From JBPYCR01 sp051846935 (GTDB taxonomy: Bacteria; Bacillota; Bacilli; Bacillales; Amphibacillaceae): a stretch of 64,000 nucleotides of DNA. The notes under the pieces were generated by a model. It had not been told where the DNA came from, did no database searches, and saw nothing but the letters and a program-made list of their open reading frames with translations. Where the stretch lies: contig NZ_JBPYCS010000013.1 of assembly GCF_051846935.1 (NCBI RefSeq), forward strand, positions 1 to 64,000. The letters are read 5' to 3'. A program made the position numbers and the translations under genes. Shown piece after piece: positions 33,932 to 42,509 of the stretch (positions within the stretch are counted from its first letter, which is position 1; the number at the start of each line of letters is the position of its first letter).

Positions 33932-34864
33932 TCAATTCTTTAACCGTTTTCTTAACCCAAAGCCTATATCAATTATACCGATGATTCGTACGAAATACAG
34001 TAAAGGTGGTAGCAATAAAGCTGCAATAACGATCATAATAGGAACCGCTTTAGAAATCTTTTTATGATGCATGTAAAAGAAAATAAATGAAAGTCCTTGT
34101 AAAGTTAAAAACAATACGACTAAATAAAGAACATTTTGGATGGCTAGAAACAGAGCGCTCGATGGATCGAGTTCAAATAAGGAAATAATTAATGCACTAA
34201 AGTAGATCCATATTAAAGCAACAGGCAATTCAAACTCACGGAAAGGCGGAAATCTTAATCGCTTATTTTCCAATCGATTTATAACTTTATAGCTCATCCA
34301 TTGTGCTACAAAGGCTAGTATAATTGCACTTACAGCAAAACCAACAGGCAGCAAGTTTTTCATCATACTCATTTGTGCTTCAACGAGTGCGATTTGTTCC
34401 TCGGATTGTTCCAAGCCAGCCTGTTCTAGAATTGCGCTGCTCGTTTTCATTGACTCTTCAACAAGTACATCAATTTCATCGGTAATATTAATGCCAAGCA
34501 ATAATTGCGTTGCTACAAATACAATTAACAATCCAGCTATAAAGCCGACTGTTCCCCGTGCCCATGCCTCATATGGTGTAAGACGGCGATACAATGAATA
34601 ACCGATGACAATCCCACCAGAACCTGCAAGTACGGTTAAAGGTAATGATATAACCGTAGCAAAGAACATCGATAATATAGTTGCCGCAATAAGCATAATA
34701 AGCGTCGGTTTCCAGCTATACCTATAAGCGTAAATAACAAATGGAATTGGTAATAAAAATAGTACAAAAAAAGAAAAAAATGGTACAAATACGGTAATTG
34801 TAAGTAATAGAATATAGACTGCTATTAATAATGCTGCGTCTGTTAATTTTTTGGATTGGTTCAT
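33932..34864 (-). CDS. yybS: YybS-family membrane protein (DUF2232)
   Basis: 310 residues with about eight hydrophobic helices. The family and location (immediately upstream of gdpP) match B. subtilis YybS, a DUF2232 protein with an ECF-S-like fold but no known substrate. The chosen ATG has AGAGGTG 6 nt upstream. A loop around 105-145 is charged and predicted outside the membrane. Confidence 0.85.
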   Translation of the reverse strand: MNQSKKLTDAALLIAVYILLLTITVFVPFFSFFVLFLLPIPFVIYAYRYSWKPTLIMLIAATILSMFFATVISLPLTVLAGSGGIVIGYSLYRRLTPYEAWARGTVGFIAGLLIVFVATQLLLGINITDEIDVLVEESMKTSSAILEQAGLEQSEEQIALVEAQMSMMKNLLPVGFAVSAIILAFVAQWMSYKVINRLENKRLRFPPFREFELPVALIWIYFSALIISLFELDPSSALFLAIQNVLYLVVLFLTLQGLSFIFFYMHHKKISKAVPIMIVIAALLLPPLLYFVRIIGIIDIGFGLRKRLKN

Positions 34865-34977
34865 CACACACACCTCTAAATCGTTACGGAAAATAAATGA
34901 GTAATTTTATTTAACCCTCATTCTAATATGATAACAGAATTTGACTGAAATTGTTGTCAAAAAACGTACAAATGAAT

Positions 34978-34991
34978 ATTTCCCGGGGAAT
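34978..34991. promoter_or_regulatory. Candidate Noc-binding site
   Basis: ATTTCCCGGGGAAT differs by one base from the palindromic Noc-binding consensus ATTTCCCGGGAAAT described for B. subtilis. It lies in the 173-bp gap between yybS and the small membrane-protein gene. A noc gene is present at 46163-47029. Confidence 0.4.
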
Positions 34992-35037
34992 AACCTATGT
35001 ATCGTGGTATAGTATCTAATGAGGAAGGATGACTAAA

Positions 35038-35532
35038 ATGATTTTTTGGAATACGTTTTTATATAGTGTGCAACTCCCAAGAAAAAATGCTGTATTTAAA
35101 CTAAATCGAATCGGTATGGATATTGTTGTTATTTACATGTTTATGCTTTTATTTATCGTTTCCATACCATCCTTTTTTGATCAATTAGCTAATCCGAACG
35201 GGTTTAGCGATAGCATGAGCGTTTTTTTCTTTCTTATTTACTTTTTCATTTTTTATTATTTGCCGTTAACTGTTATTGTCTTCGCTCTATTATCAATTAT
35301 TGCATTTATTGGAACAAAGCTCGCAACCTTCTTTAATCGTAAGTTGCATTTTTCAGTTATTTGGAAGGCGGTAGCGTTATCTACGACAAATCCATTTCTT
35401 ATTTATGCGGTGCTATCCTTGATTTTCCCAATTGATGATCGCATCTTATGGTTCGGCTTGCTCTATGTTATCGTATTACTTTTTAAAATTATTTTTATTT
35501 ACCCTGAGAGAAGGCGCACTCGTTCTTCATAA
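35038..35532 (+). CDS. Uncharacterised four-helix membrane protein
   Basis: 164 residues with about four transmembrane segments (about 24-45, 62-92, 112-135 and 140-157) and a basic C-terminal tail (PERRRTRSS). The start WNTFLYSVQLPRKNAVFKL loosely resembles DUF1189 proteins, which are longer. GAGGAAGG lies 9 nt before the chosen ATG; an ATG three codons earlier touches that site. It is a lone plus-strand gene within a leftward block. I do not know its function. Confidence 0.65.
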   Translation: MIFWNTFLYSVQLPRKNAVFKLNRIGMDIVVIYMFMLLFIVSIPSFFDQLANPNGFSDSMSVFFFLIYFFIFYYLPLTVIVFALLSIIAFIGTKLATFFNRKLHFSVIWKAVALSTTNPFLIYAVLSLIFPIDDRILWFGLLYVIVLLFKIIFIYPERRRTRSS

Positions 35533-35745
35533 ATGAAGTACGGTTTTTACACAGAATTGGACGTATACATATACGATTCATGCACTACTATTTTTCTGAA
35601 ACGAAACCGATAACCTCTAATGTTTAATACGCTCTACCGATGTTTATGCACGTGCAGAAGTTTTTAGATTTGATTTTTTGCGTAAGTTTGAACGCGCACT
35701 ACATCAAATATGAGTCCAATATTCCGTATAGAGCTAAAACAAAAG

Positions 35746-35782
35746 CCCCTTTTCATTATTTCTCTTAAGAAATGAAAAGGGA
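35746..35782 (-). terminator. Terminator of the rpsF-ssb-rpsR operon
   Basis: CCCTTTTCATT at 35747-35757 pairs with AATGAAAAGGG at 35771-35781, with an inner TTTCT/AGAAA. It lies just past the rpsR stop; A-rich and T-rich flanks favour termination in both directions. Confidence 0.85.
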
Positions 35783-35795
35783 CCTTTTTTACTTT

Positions 35796-36026
35796 TTATT
35801 CGGAAACGAATGGAAGTAAAGCCATTGCGCGAGCACGTTTAATAGCAATTGTCAGCTTGCGCTGGTATTTTGCAGATGTGCCTGTAACACGACGAGGCAA
35901 TATTTTACCTCGTTCTGAAATAAAACGTTTCAACAATTCAACATCTTTATAATCAATGTTTGTTATACCGTTTGCTGTAAAATAACAAACTTTACGACGT
36001 CTTGGGCGTCCACGACGAGCACTCAT
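35796..36026 (-). CDS. rpsR: 30S ribosomal protein S18
   Basis: 76 residues with the S18 core (KVCYFTANGITNIDYKDVELLKRFISERGKI) and the Lys/Arg-rich RRVTGTSAKYQRKL block. It heterodimerises with S6 in the 30S platform. It is last gene of rpsF-ssb-rpsR, followed by a strong terminator. Confidence 0.98.
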   Translation of the reverse strand: MSARRGRPRRRKVCYFTANGITNIDYKDVELLKRFISERGKILPRRVTGTSAKYQRKLTIAIKRARAMALLPFVSE

Positions 36027-36085
36027 ACTTTCCCCTCCTTACTTTTATTACCTAACTGAAATTTATTTTAGTACGATCCATCGAT

Positions 36086-36547
36086 CTAAAATGGCAAGTC
36101 ATCGTCCGATATGTCGATTGGCTCACCGGCATTACTAAATGGATCCGCATTGTTTACCTGTGGCTGACTCTGATGTTGCCCCTGCTGTTGGAAGCCTGGT
36201 CCAGTTTGTCCTTTGTTTTGAGAGGATCCTTTTGGCTCTAAAAATTGAATACCTTCAGCCAAAACCTCTGTCACAAAAACGGTTTTCCCGTCTTGCCCTT
36301 CAAAGCGCCGAGTTTGAATACGACCATCTACACCAATTAGATTCCCTTTGCCCATATAATTCGCAAGGTTTTCCGCTTGTCTGCGCCATGCGACACAATT
36401 AATGAAATCAGCTTCATTTTCACCTTGCTGGTTTTTAAATGGACGGTTGGCAGCAACTGTAAAGTTAGCGACTGCTACTCCGTTCGGTGTATAACGTAGA
36501 TCGGGATCCTTTGTTAATCTTCCAACAATAACGACTCGATTCAACAT
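36086..36547 (-). CDS. ssb: Single-stranded DNA-binding protein
   Basis: 153 residues: OB fold (about 1-105) with MLNRVVIVGRLTKDPDLRYT at the N-terminus, a Gln/Gly-rich linker, and the acidic tail ISDDDLPF that recruits replication and repair partners. GGAG lies 8 nt before the ATG. Its place between rpsF and rpsR is conserved in Firmicutes. Confidence 0.98.
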   Translation of the reverse strand: MLNRVVIVGRLTKDPDLRYTPNGVAVANFTVAANRPFKNQQGENEADFINCVAWRRQAENLANYMGKGNLIGVDGRIQTRRFEGQDGKTVFVTEVLAEGIQFLEPKGSSQNKGQTGPGFQQQGQHQSQPQVNNADPFSNAGEPIDISDDDLPF

Positions 36548-36562
36548 CAGAATCACTCCTTT

Positions 36563-36853
36563 TTATTGATCATCTACTCGAATTGCCATGTGGCGAATTA
36601 TGTCATCTGAAAACTTCGCTTGACGATCAAATTCGTTAACCGCTTGTTCAGCACCTTTGAAGTTGATTACAACATAATAGCCATCACGATAGTCATTAAT
36701 TTCATAAGCAAGACGTTTCTTGCCTTTTTCATCGACTTTATCAATTTCCGCTCCATTATCAGTAAGAATGTTGTTAAAACGCTCAATCAAAGCCGTTTGT
36801 GCTTCTTCTTCAATGTCTGGGCGGATGATATACATGATTTCATATTCTCTCAT
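36563..36853 (-). CDS. rpsF: 30S ribosomal protein S6
   Basis: 96 residues, full length, with MREYEIMYIIRPDIEEEA at the start and the KRLAYEINDYRDGYYVVINF core. It pairs with S18. It is the first gene of the operon with AGGAGG upstream. The leader carries a probable S6:S18 autoregulatory structure. Confidence 0.98.
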   Translation of the reverse strand: MREYEIMYIIRPDIEEEAQTALIERFNNILTDNGAEIDKVDEKGKKRLAYEINDYRDGYYVVINFKGAEQAVNEFDRQAKFSDDIIRHMAIRVDDQ

Positions 36854-36862
36854 CCGTTACAC

Positions 36863-36906
36863 CTCCTTTTGGTCTATGCGGCTCCTTTATTTAAAGGAGC
36901 AAGGAA
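36863..36906 (-). promoter_or_regulatory. S6:S18 ribosomal-protein leader upstream of rpsF
   Basis: On the minus strand an outer stem TTCCTT/AAGGAG encloses an inner hairpin GCTCCTTT-AAAT-AAAGGAGC, followed by a CCG trinucleotide in an internal loop. This is the architecture of the known S6:S18-binding leader. The outer stem includes the rpsF ribosome-binding site, so binding would repress translation. Confidence 0.6.
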
Positions 36907-37066
36907 TAATCAATAATTAATTACTCACGATGAAATATTATATCAAATTTTTCAATAATATACAACCTATTCGAGAAATCAGTATATGCGATTATCCGTA
37001 ATTCGTTTGGGTACAGTGGTGCTTATCCGAAAATCTAAGAATTATATCGTTAAGTTTGCACAACGC

Positions 37067-38167
37067 TTAAACGTTAAAGCGAAAATGAATTACATCGCCG
37101 TCTTGGACGAGATATTCTTTTCCTTCTAAGCGAACCTTTCCTTTTTCTCGTGCTTGTCCCATCGATCCTGCTTCTACTAAATCATCGTAAGAGACCGTCT
37201 CGGCACGAATAAAACCACGTTCAAAATCTGTATGAATAATCCCGGCAGCCTGTGGAGCTTTCATTCCTTTTCGAAATGTCCAAGCACGCACTTCTTGTTC
37301 CCCTGCAGTAAAGTAAGTTGCTAACCCAAGGAGATCATACGAAGCTTTTATTAGTTGATCCAAACCAGATTCTGCAATGCCTAGCTCATCAAGAAACATT
37401 GCCTTTTCGTCTTGATCCAGCTCTGCAATTTCAGCTTCAATTTTTGCGCACACTACGATCACTTCAGCGTTCTCTTCTGCAGCAAACTCTTTCACTTTTT
37501 GCACGTACTCATTTTCATCTGGTCTCGTAATTTCATCTTCACTTACATTTGCTGCATATAAAACAGGCTTTGTCGTTAATAAATGCAACTGGCTAACGAT
37601 TTTCATCTGTTCTTCGGTGAAGTCTAAAGCACGAGCTGGCTTTTCGTTTTCCAAGCCTTCTTTAATCTTCTCAAGGACATTAAACTCTTGAACTGCTTCT
37701 TTATCTTTTTGTCTCGCAAGCTTTTGCACGCGTTCAAAACGCCTATTTACCGTTTCTAAATCTGCTAAAATTAATTCCAAATTAATAATTTCTATATCAT
37801 CAATTGGGTCTATTTTTCCCGATACGTGTGTTATGTTTTCATCTTGAAAGCAGCGAACGACGTGGCAAATTGCATCAACTTGTCGTATATGGGATAAAAA
37901 TTGATTCCCTAGTCCTTCGCCTTTACTCGCACCTTTTACGATTCCAGCTATATCTGTAAATTCAAAAGCAGTCGGTATCGTTTTCTTCGGTTTAACAAAC
38001 TCTGTTAATATATGCAAACGCTTGTCCGGCACTTCTACAATTCCAACGTTTGGATCGATCGTACAAAACGGGTAATTTGCCGATTCTGCTCCTGCTTGGG
38101 TAATTGCATTAAATAATGTTGATTTACCAACATTCGGAAGCCCGACAATTCCTGCTGTCAATGACAT
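37067..38167 (-). CDS. ychF: YchF/Ola1-type ribosome-binding ATPase
   Basis: 366 residues, exactly the family length. P-loop GLPNVGKST at 9-17, DIAGIVKGASKGEGLGNQFL at about 67-86, and the C-terminal TGS-like domain ending KEYLVQDGDVIHFRFNV. It prefers ATP over GTP, binds ribosomes and affects oxidative-stress responses. AAGGAG is about 10 nt before the chosen ATG. It is in its usual place near rpsF. Confidence 0.97.
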   Translation of the reverse strand: MSLTAGIVGLPNVGKSTLFNAITQAGAESANYPFCTIDPNVGIVEVPDKRLHILTEFVKPKKTIPTAFEFTDIAGIVKGASKGEGLGNQFLSHIRQVDAICHVVRCFQDENITHVSGKIDPIDDIEIINLELILADLETVNRRFERVQKLARQKDKEAVQEFNVLEKIKEGLENEKPARALDFTEEQMKIVSQLHLLTTKPVLYAANVSEDEITRPDENEYVQKVKEFAAEENAEVIVVCAKIEAEIAELDQDEKAMFLDELGIAESGLDQLIKASYDLLGLATYFTAGEQEVRAWTFRKGMKAPQAAGIIHTDFERGFIRAETVSYDDLVEAGSMGQAREKGKVRLEGKEYLVQDGDVIHFRFNV

Positions 38168-38393
38168 GCCACTTCCACTCCTTAAGGTCATTCATTCATA
38201 TGAATCTGTTACTAATTATAGATAGAACATTTTTAAATGACAAGTTTTGATAAAGTGAAAATAAGCATAAATGTATGCTTATTTTTTAAAAATAGCGTGA
38301 TCATATTTTCATTTTATCAGTCCGGACATTCCAATTTGTTCATTTTTCGTTCATTATCATTTTCGTATGCGTCATCATTCATTCAATGACGTA

Positions 38394-38591
38394 TTATTCC
38401 GCTGCTTTTTCTATTATTTTCTTCATCTTCTTCGTAAAGTCTTTTCTCGGTATAAGAATACTTCGTTCACAACCTAAGCATTTTATACGGATATCCATTC
38501 CCATACGGATGATTTTCCAGCGGTTTTCACCACACGGATGCTGCTTTTTCATTTGAACAACGTCGTTCAGTTCAAATTGCTTATCTACCAT
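38394..38591 (-). CDS. DUF951 small protein (YyzM-like)
   Basis: 65 residues with the DUF951 pattern: DVVQMKKQHPCGENRWKIIRMGMDIRIKCLGC, including two Cys (HPCG and CLGC) that could bind a metal. It starts 11 bp inside the end of the mscS-type gene, so the two are coupled. B. subtilis yyzM is in the same place. Function is unknown. Confidence 0.9.
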   Translation of the reverse strand: MVDKQFELNDVVQMKKQHPCGENRWKIIRMGMDIRIKCLGCERSILIPRKDFTKKMKKIIEKAAE

Positions 38592-39498
38592 TGCCCGTCT
38601 CCCTTTCCTTTCTATTATTATCTATTTCGAGTGCGGTTGGCTGTTCGTTCCGAGAGTACATAACAAGTCGCGGTGCTGGTATATCAATTCCTTCTTTATA
38701 TAAGCGCTCTTTTACTTCTTTTCGGATTACTCTTGCGCCAAACCATTGATATACTGGTAGTGTATCGGCAATGACTCGAATGACATAGTGCGATGTTTCT
38801 AATGCTTGTATACCGTGTATTACGGGTGTGTTTACTATTTCTTCATACTTATCAGGTAACCGTTTGACAACATCTTCAATAATCGCTTCAGCTGCAGCAA
38901 TGTCGTTTTCATATGGAACATTGATATCAACAATTGCTAAGCCGTTATGAATTGAATAATTGATTACTTGTGTAATGTTTCCATTTGGGATAACGTTTTG
39001 TTCACCTGTCCAGCTTTGAATTTTTGTCGTTCGTAAACCGATTTCCTCAACAGTTCCTTCTGCGCCTGCAACAATTACGTAGTCGCCAACAGAAAATTGA
39101 TCCTCAAACACAATAAAAAAGCCGGATATAATATCACGTACTAAGTTTTGCGCACCAAACCCGATTGCAAGGCCTGCAACTCCGGCACCTGCAAGCAGGG
39201 ATGTGATTGGAAGGGATAATGCTTCCAGCACCATAATAAAAGCAATAAAATATACGACGTATGACAGTACATTTTTCATTAATTTTTGTATCGTTTCTTC
39301 TCGTCGTTCTGATATTCGTATTGGCCCTTGTTTCTTGCTAAAAACTCGATCAATTATATTTTTCCCAACGCGAACTACGATACTAGCTAAAATAATAATA
39401 ACAATAATTTTTAAAACACTTTGTCCTATAGCAATCCATAAATTAGGACCGGTTATATAAATCCATAAGTCTTGTAATTTCTCGCTCACTTTAACCAA
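38581..39498 (-). CDS. MscS-family small-conductance mechanosensitive channel
   Basis: 305 residues with three N-terminal transmembrane helices. The pore-lining helix has the Gly/Ala pattern of MscS (AGAGVAGLAIGFGAQNLVRD, about 109-128), followed by the beta domain motif FSVGDYVIVAGAEGTVEEIGLRTT. It releases solutes on hypo-osmotic shock. It overlaps the DUF951 gene by 11 bp. The family also includes YkuT and YggB. Confidence 0.94.
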   Translation of the reverse strand: MVKVSEKLQDLWIYITGPNLWIAIGQSVLKIIVIIILASIVVRVGKNIIDRVFSKKQGPIRISERREETIQKLMKNVLSYVVYFIAFIMVLEALSLPITSLLAGAGVAGLAIGFGAQNLVRDIISGFFIVFEDQFSVGDYVIVAGAEGTVEEIGLRTTKIQSWTGEQNVIPNGNITQVINYSIHNGLAIVDINVPYENDIAAAEAIIEDVVKRLPDKYEEIVNTPVIHGIQALETSHYVIRVIADTLPVYQWFGARVIRKEVKERLYKEGIDIPAPRLVMYSRNEQPTALEIDNNRKERETGNGR

Positions 39499-39577
39499 AA
39501 TGAAAAACCTCCATACGATCTAGCACTATTTAAAGTTTACAACAATTCATTTTTTGTGGAAAGGAAAGCGACACGAA

Positions 39578-40603
39578 TTAATTGTTTGAATATTTTCTAT
39601 TGTTAAACAACGGAAAGAATACTAATCGAGTTAATATATATAAATTCAATATACCATAAGCGGGATATATATAGGCGATTAAAGTGGAAAAACCAAAAAT
39701 AGTAAGTGGTAGCATACAAGCAAGCGATAGCAGAACAAGCAGCCAAATCGGCAGCTGAACAGATCGTTTTATTCGTGTGACGATTCCGAGAATACCTGCT
39801 GCCGCTGTAGTAAATATAGCAATCCATAAAAGTATACTCATAAAAAACAGCATATTTGCTGAGTAATTCTTCAAAATAGCAAACAGTGGTATTTCATATA
39901 ACAATATTTCATCTGCAATTTGAATTAAACTATTATTATATATGTAAGAAATAATACCAAAAACGACTCCACTACCTATCGATGCAATCCATATTTCTCC
40001 TTTTGTTTGCACCTTCGTCCCGATTGCACCAAGAACAGCTACTAAAGGAAGTACATTTAACGCAGTAAATGGAAATGCTGCAGCCCAATTGCTTTGCTTG
40101 CTCCAAGGCGATAGGAGAGGAAGCTGCTGATCGATCGTAAACTGGAGAAGCACGAATAACAATCCTACCAATAGCAGTGGAATAATAAACTGATTAATAG
40201 ATAAAACAGCGTTTATATCTTTTATAAATAATAGCAACAAAACAACAGATATCAAAATTACTCCCCACCAATAATTCAGTTGAAATGCTTGTACTGTCGC
40301 ACCACTGCCAGCAATCATTACTACCGTTGTAGTAAATAAATACAACAAGATCATATAATCATAGATTCGAACGAGGCGCTTTCCTACTATTGCTTCTAAT
40401 ACATATAAATAATCTGTTGCCCGCTTTTCATAACTTAAGGTCATAATAACCGTACACGATATAATAAACATAATTACAAATAACAATATAGCAAGTCCAC
40501 TTTCGTCGCCAAAAAATTGCCACAGTTCTCTACCCGATGCATACCCGGCTCCTATCATTGTCCCTAAAATAAGAAATAACCACTTCATACCTGCTTTCCA
40601 CAT
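39578..40603 (-). CDS. YkvI-like membrane protein (LeuT-fold, probable transporter)
   Basis: 341 residues with about ten transmembrane helices. The first helix carries GTMIGAGYASGRELWQFF, the signature of YkvI-type proteins related to amino-acid transporters. The ATG has GGGAGG 7 nt upstream; a longer start would place that site inside the gene. It is divergent from yyaC across an 86-bp gap. The substrate is unknown. Confidence 0.82.
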   Translation of the reverse strand: MWKAGMKWLFLILGTMIGAGYASGRELWQFFGDESGLAILLFVIMFIISCTVIMTLSYEKRATDYLYVLEAIVGKRLVRIYDYMILLYLFTTTVVMIAGSGATVQAFQLNYWWGVILISVVLLLLFIKDINAVLSINQFIIPLLLVGLLFVLLQFTIDQQLPLLSPWSKQSNWAAAFPFTALNVLPLVAVLGAIGTKVQTKGEIWIASIGSGVVFGIISYIYNNSLIQIADEILLYEIPLFAILKNYSANMLFFMSILLWIAIFTTAAAGILGIVTRIKRSVQLPIWLLVLLSLACMLPLTIFGFSTLIAYIYPAYGILNLYILTRLVFFPLFNNRKYSNN

Positions 40604-40689
40604 TCCTTTTCCTCCCATATGTACCGTTTTATGTATAGTTTTGTTTTTTTGAACGTATACTATAACAATATGTTTATGGAGGATAAGCT

Positions 40690-41304
40690 ATGAATTTAAA
40701 TAAACGCAAACGACCCAATGATCATTTCCGCATGCGCTATTCTGAACCAGATGTAAGCAATTATTTGAGTAGCAAACTTATTTCATGGCTTCCGACATCT
40801 CCTTGTGAGTATATTGCTTTATTCATTGGTACAGATCGTTCCACTGGAGATGCGCTCGGTCCTTTAGCAGGAAGTTTTTTGTCAAAATTAAACCCTAAGC
40901 ACATGACTGTATATGGTACGTTAGCATCTCCGGTACATGCTGTTAACTTACAAGAACAAATGAATACCATCTTCAATACGCATCAAAACCCTTTTATAAT
41001 AGCAATTGATGCATGCTTAGGAAAAAGCAGCTCGATCGGTCAATTAATTGCCGGAACTGGACCCGTTAAGCCTGGCGCTGCACTAAATAAGCCCCTTCCG
41101 CCTATCGGTAACATACATTTAACAGGCGTTGTAAATATTAGCGGTTTTATGGAGTATGCCGTCCTGCAAAACACAAGACTGTCGCTCGTCTATGAAATGG
41201 CTGAACAAATCGCAATAACCTTACATACAATTGATCGCCAGCTCACCTATGATCAAACACCACCAGCAGTTGTTGTGACAAAATGCAATCAAGCTTCTGT
41301 TTAG
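40690..41304 (+). CDS. yyaC: YyaC, spore protease-related protein
   Basis: 204 residues with the GPR-like/YyaC signature FIGTDRSTGDALGPLAG at about 55-71 and IIAIDACLGKSSSIG at about 106-120. It is related to the germination protease family and is made in the forespore in B. subtilis; the target is unknown. TGGAGG lies 8 nt upstream. It is the only rightward gene in this part of the leftward block, as in B. subtilis. Confidence 0.93.
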   Translation: MNLNKRKRPNDHFRMRYSEPDVSNYLSSKLISWLPTSPCEYIALFIGTDRSTGDALGPLAGSFLSKLNPKHMTVYGTLASPVHAVNLQEQMNTIFNTHQNPFIIAIDACLGKSSSIGQLIAGTGPVKPGAALNKPLPPIGNIHLTGVVNISGFMEYAVLQNTRLSLVYEMAEQIAITLHTIDRQLTYDQTPPAVVVTKCNQASV

Positions 41305-41650
41305 TTGCTGCCAATCCACTGCGTGCATCGATTCTAAGCGCCTGTACAAAGCTTATTTGTACCTAGCACACAGAAAGTGGGTTGTTACTAAAAATTAAGC
41401 AGATGTAGCCATGCCGGCGGAATGCGTCCACTTTCCACTGCAATCAACGGCTTCCGCTAGCAAAGAAACATTTAGGCTTTATTCAGAATCCTTGTGAGTT
41501 GGCATCGATGTGATTCCCGAAAGAGCGTTAACCTCTGTAGGGAATCACAAGCTTCTGGCTGAAAGCGATGTATATTTTTCCGAGCGTGGTTATACTCTAA
41601 ATCTAATCGTTTGCAATTTTACTAGATAAGACCCTTCTATCCTATAAATA
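41305..41650. other. Intergenic region after yyaC with a probable repeat remnant
   Basis: No gene is visible. Around 41415-41460 the sequence (GCGGAATGCGTCCACTTTCC, then CAATCAACGG) resembles the distal part of the repeat element at 57975-58281, suggesting a decayed copy. Confidence 0.4.
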
Positions 41651-41694
41651 AAAAAGGAGAATGTCAGGACGATACGTCCCGAAATCTCCTTTTT
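41651..41694. terminator. Bidirectional terminator between yyaC and the DUF554 gene
   Basis: AAAAAGGAGA at 41651-41660 pairs with TCTCCTTTTT at 41685-41694, with an inner GGAC/GTCC stem, giving U-tracts in both directions. Confidence 0.85.
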
Positions 41695-41782
41695 CTATAT
41701 AATATAATTGTTATTACATATGATTTTTTAGAGCTATGTCCCTTCGCTGAAAGCTCCAAATGGGGTAAGTATTAAATCTACT

Positions 41783-42487
41783 TTAAAATTGTTGGAAAAT
41801 AAAATAGACAATTGCAACTGTACCAATTGCAGGTAGCAAATTTCCGATGCGTATTTGCATGAGCTTTAAAACATTCAAGCCGATTGCTACGATTAAAAGC
41901 CCTCCAACAGCTGTTAACTCAACAATAAAACCGTTTAGCACTGCTTCCGGTATCCATTTTTCTATTTGCGTACCTAATAAAGCAATACTCCCTTGATATA
42001 GCACTACCGGTATTGCAGATAAAATTACCCCGAAACCTAGCGTTGTAGTTAAGACAAGTGCCGTAAACCCATCTATTATTGCTTTCGTAATTAACACTTG
42101 ATGATCGCCACGAACACCACTATCAAGTGCACCTATTACAGCCATCGCTCCTATCACAAAAATTAATGAGGCTGTGACGAAGCCTTGTGCTAAGCTTTGT
42201 TCACTCCCTTTTGTTGTGAACTTGCTACCTATCCACATGCCGAGACGATTCAGAAACTCCTCTACTTGCAATAACTCCCCGATAACAGCACCTGTTAATA
42301 AGCTTATTAACACAATTAATATCGATTCGGTAGTAAATGCCATCTGTAACCCGATTAAAATGACCGCTAAGCCAATTCCATGCATAACCGTTTCTTTGTA
42401 TTTATGAGGGATTTTTGTGAAAAACAAACCGAGCACACTTCCGACAATTATACATGCTCCGTTAATTAATGTACCTAGTAAAACCAT
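41783..42487 (-). CDS. DUF554 membrane protein (YdfK-like)
   Basis: 234 residues with about seven transmembrane helices. The start LLGTLINGACIIVGSVLGL and the GAVIGELLQVEEFLNRLG region are typical of DUF554, a family of putative transporters of unknown substrate. It is 22 bp downstream of the cysteine desulfurase gene and probably in the same transcript. Confidence 0.9.
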   Translation of the reverse strand: MVLLGTLINGACIIVGSVLGLFFTKIPHKYKETVMHGIGLAVILIGLQMAFTTESILIVLISLLTGAVIGELLQVEEFLNRLGMWIGSKFTTKGSEQSLAQGFVTASLIFVIGAMAVIGALDSGVRGDHQVLITKAIIDGFTALVLTTTLGFGVILSAIPVVLYQGSIALLGTQIEKWIPEAVLNGFIVELTAVGGLLIVAIGLNVLKLMQIRIGNLLPAIGTVAIVYFIFQQF

Positions 42488-42509
42488 ATGCGTCTACTCC
42501 ATTGTTATG

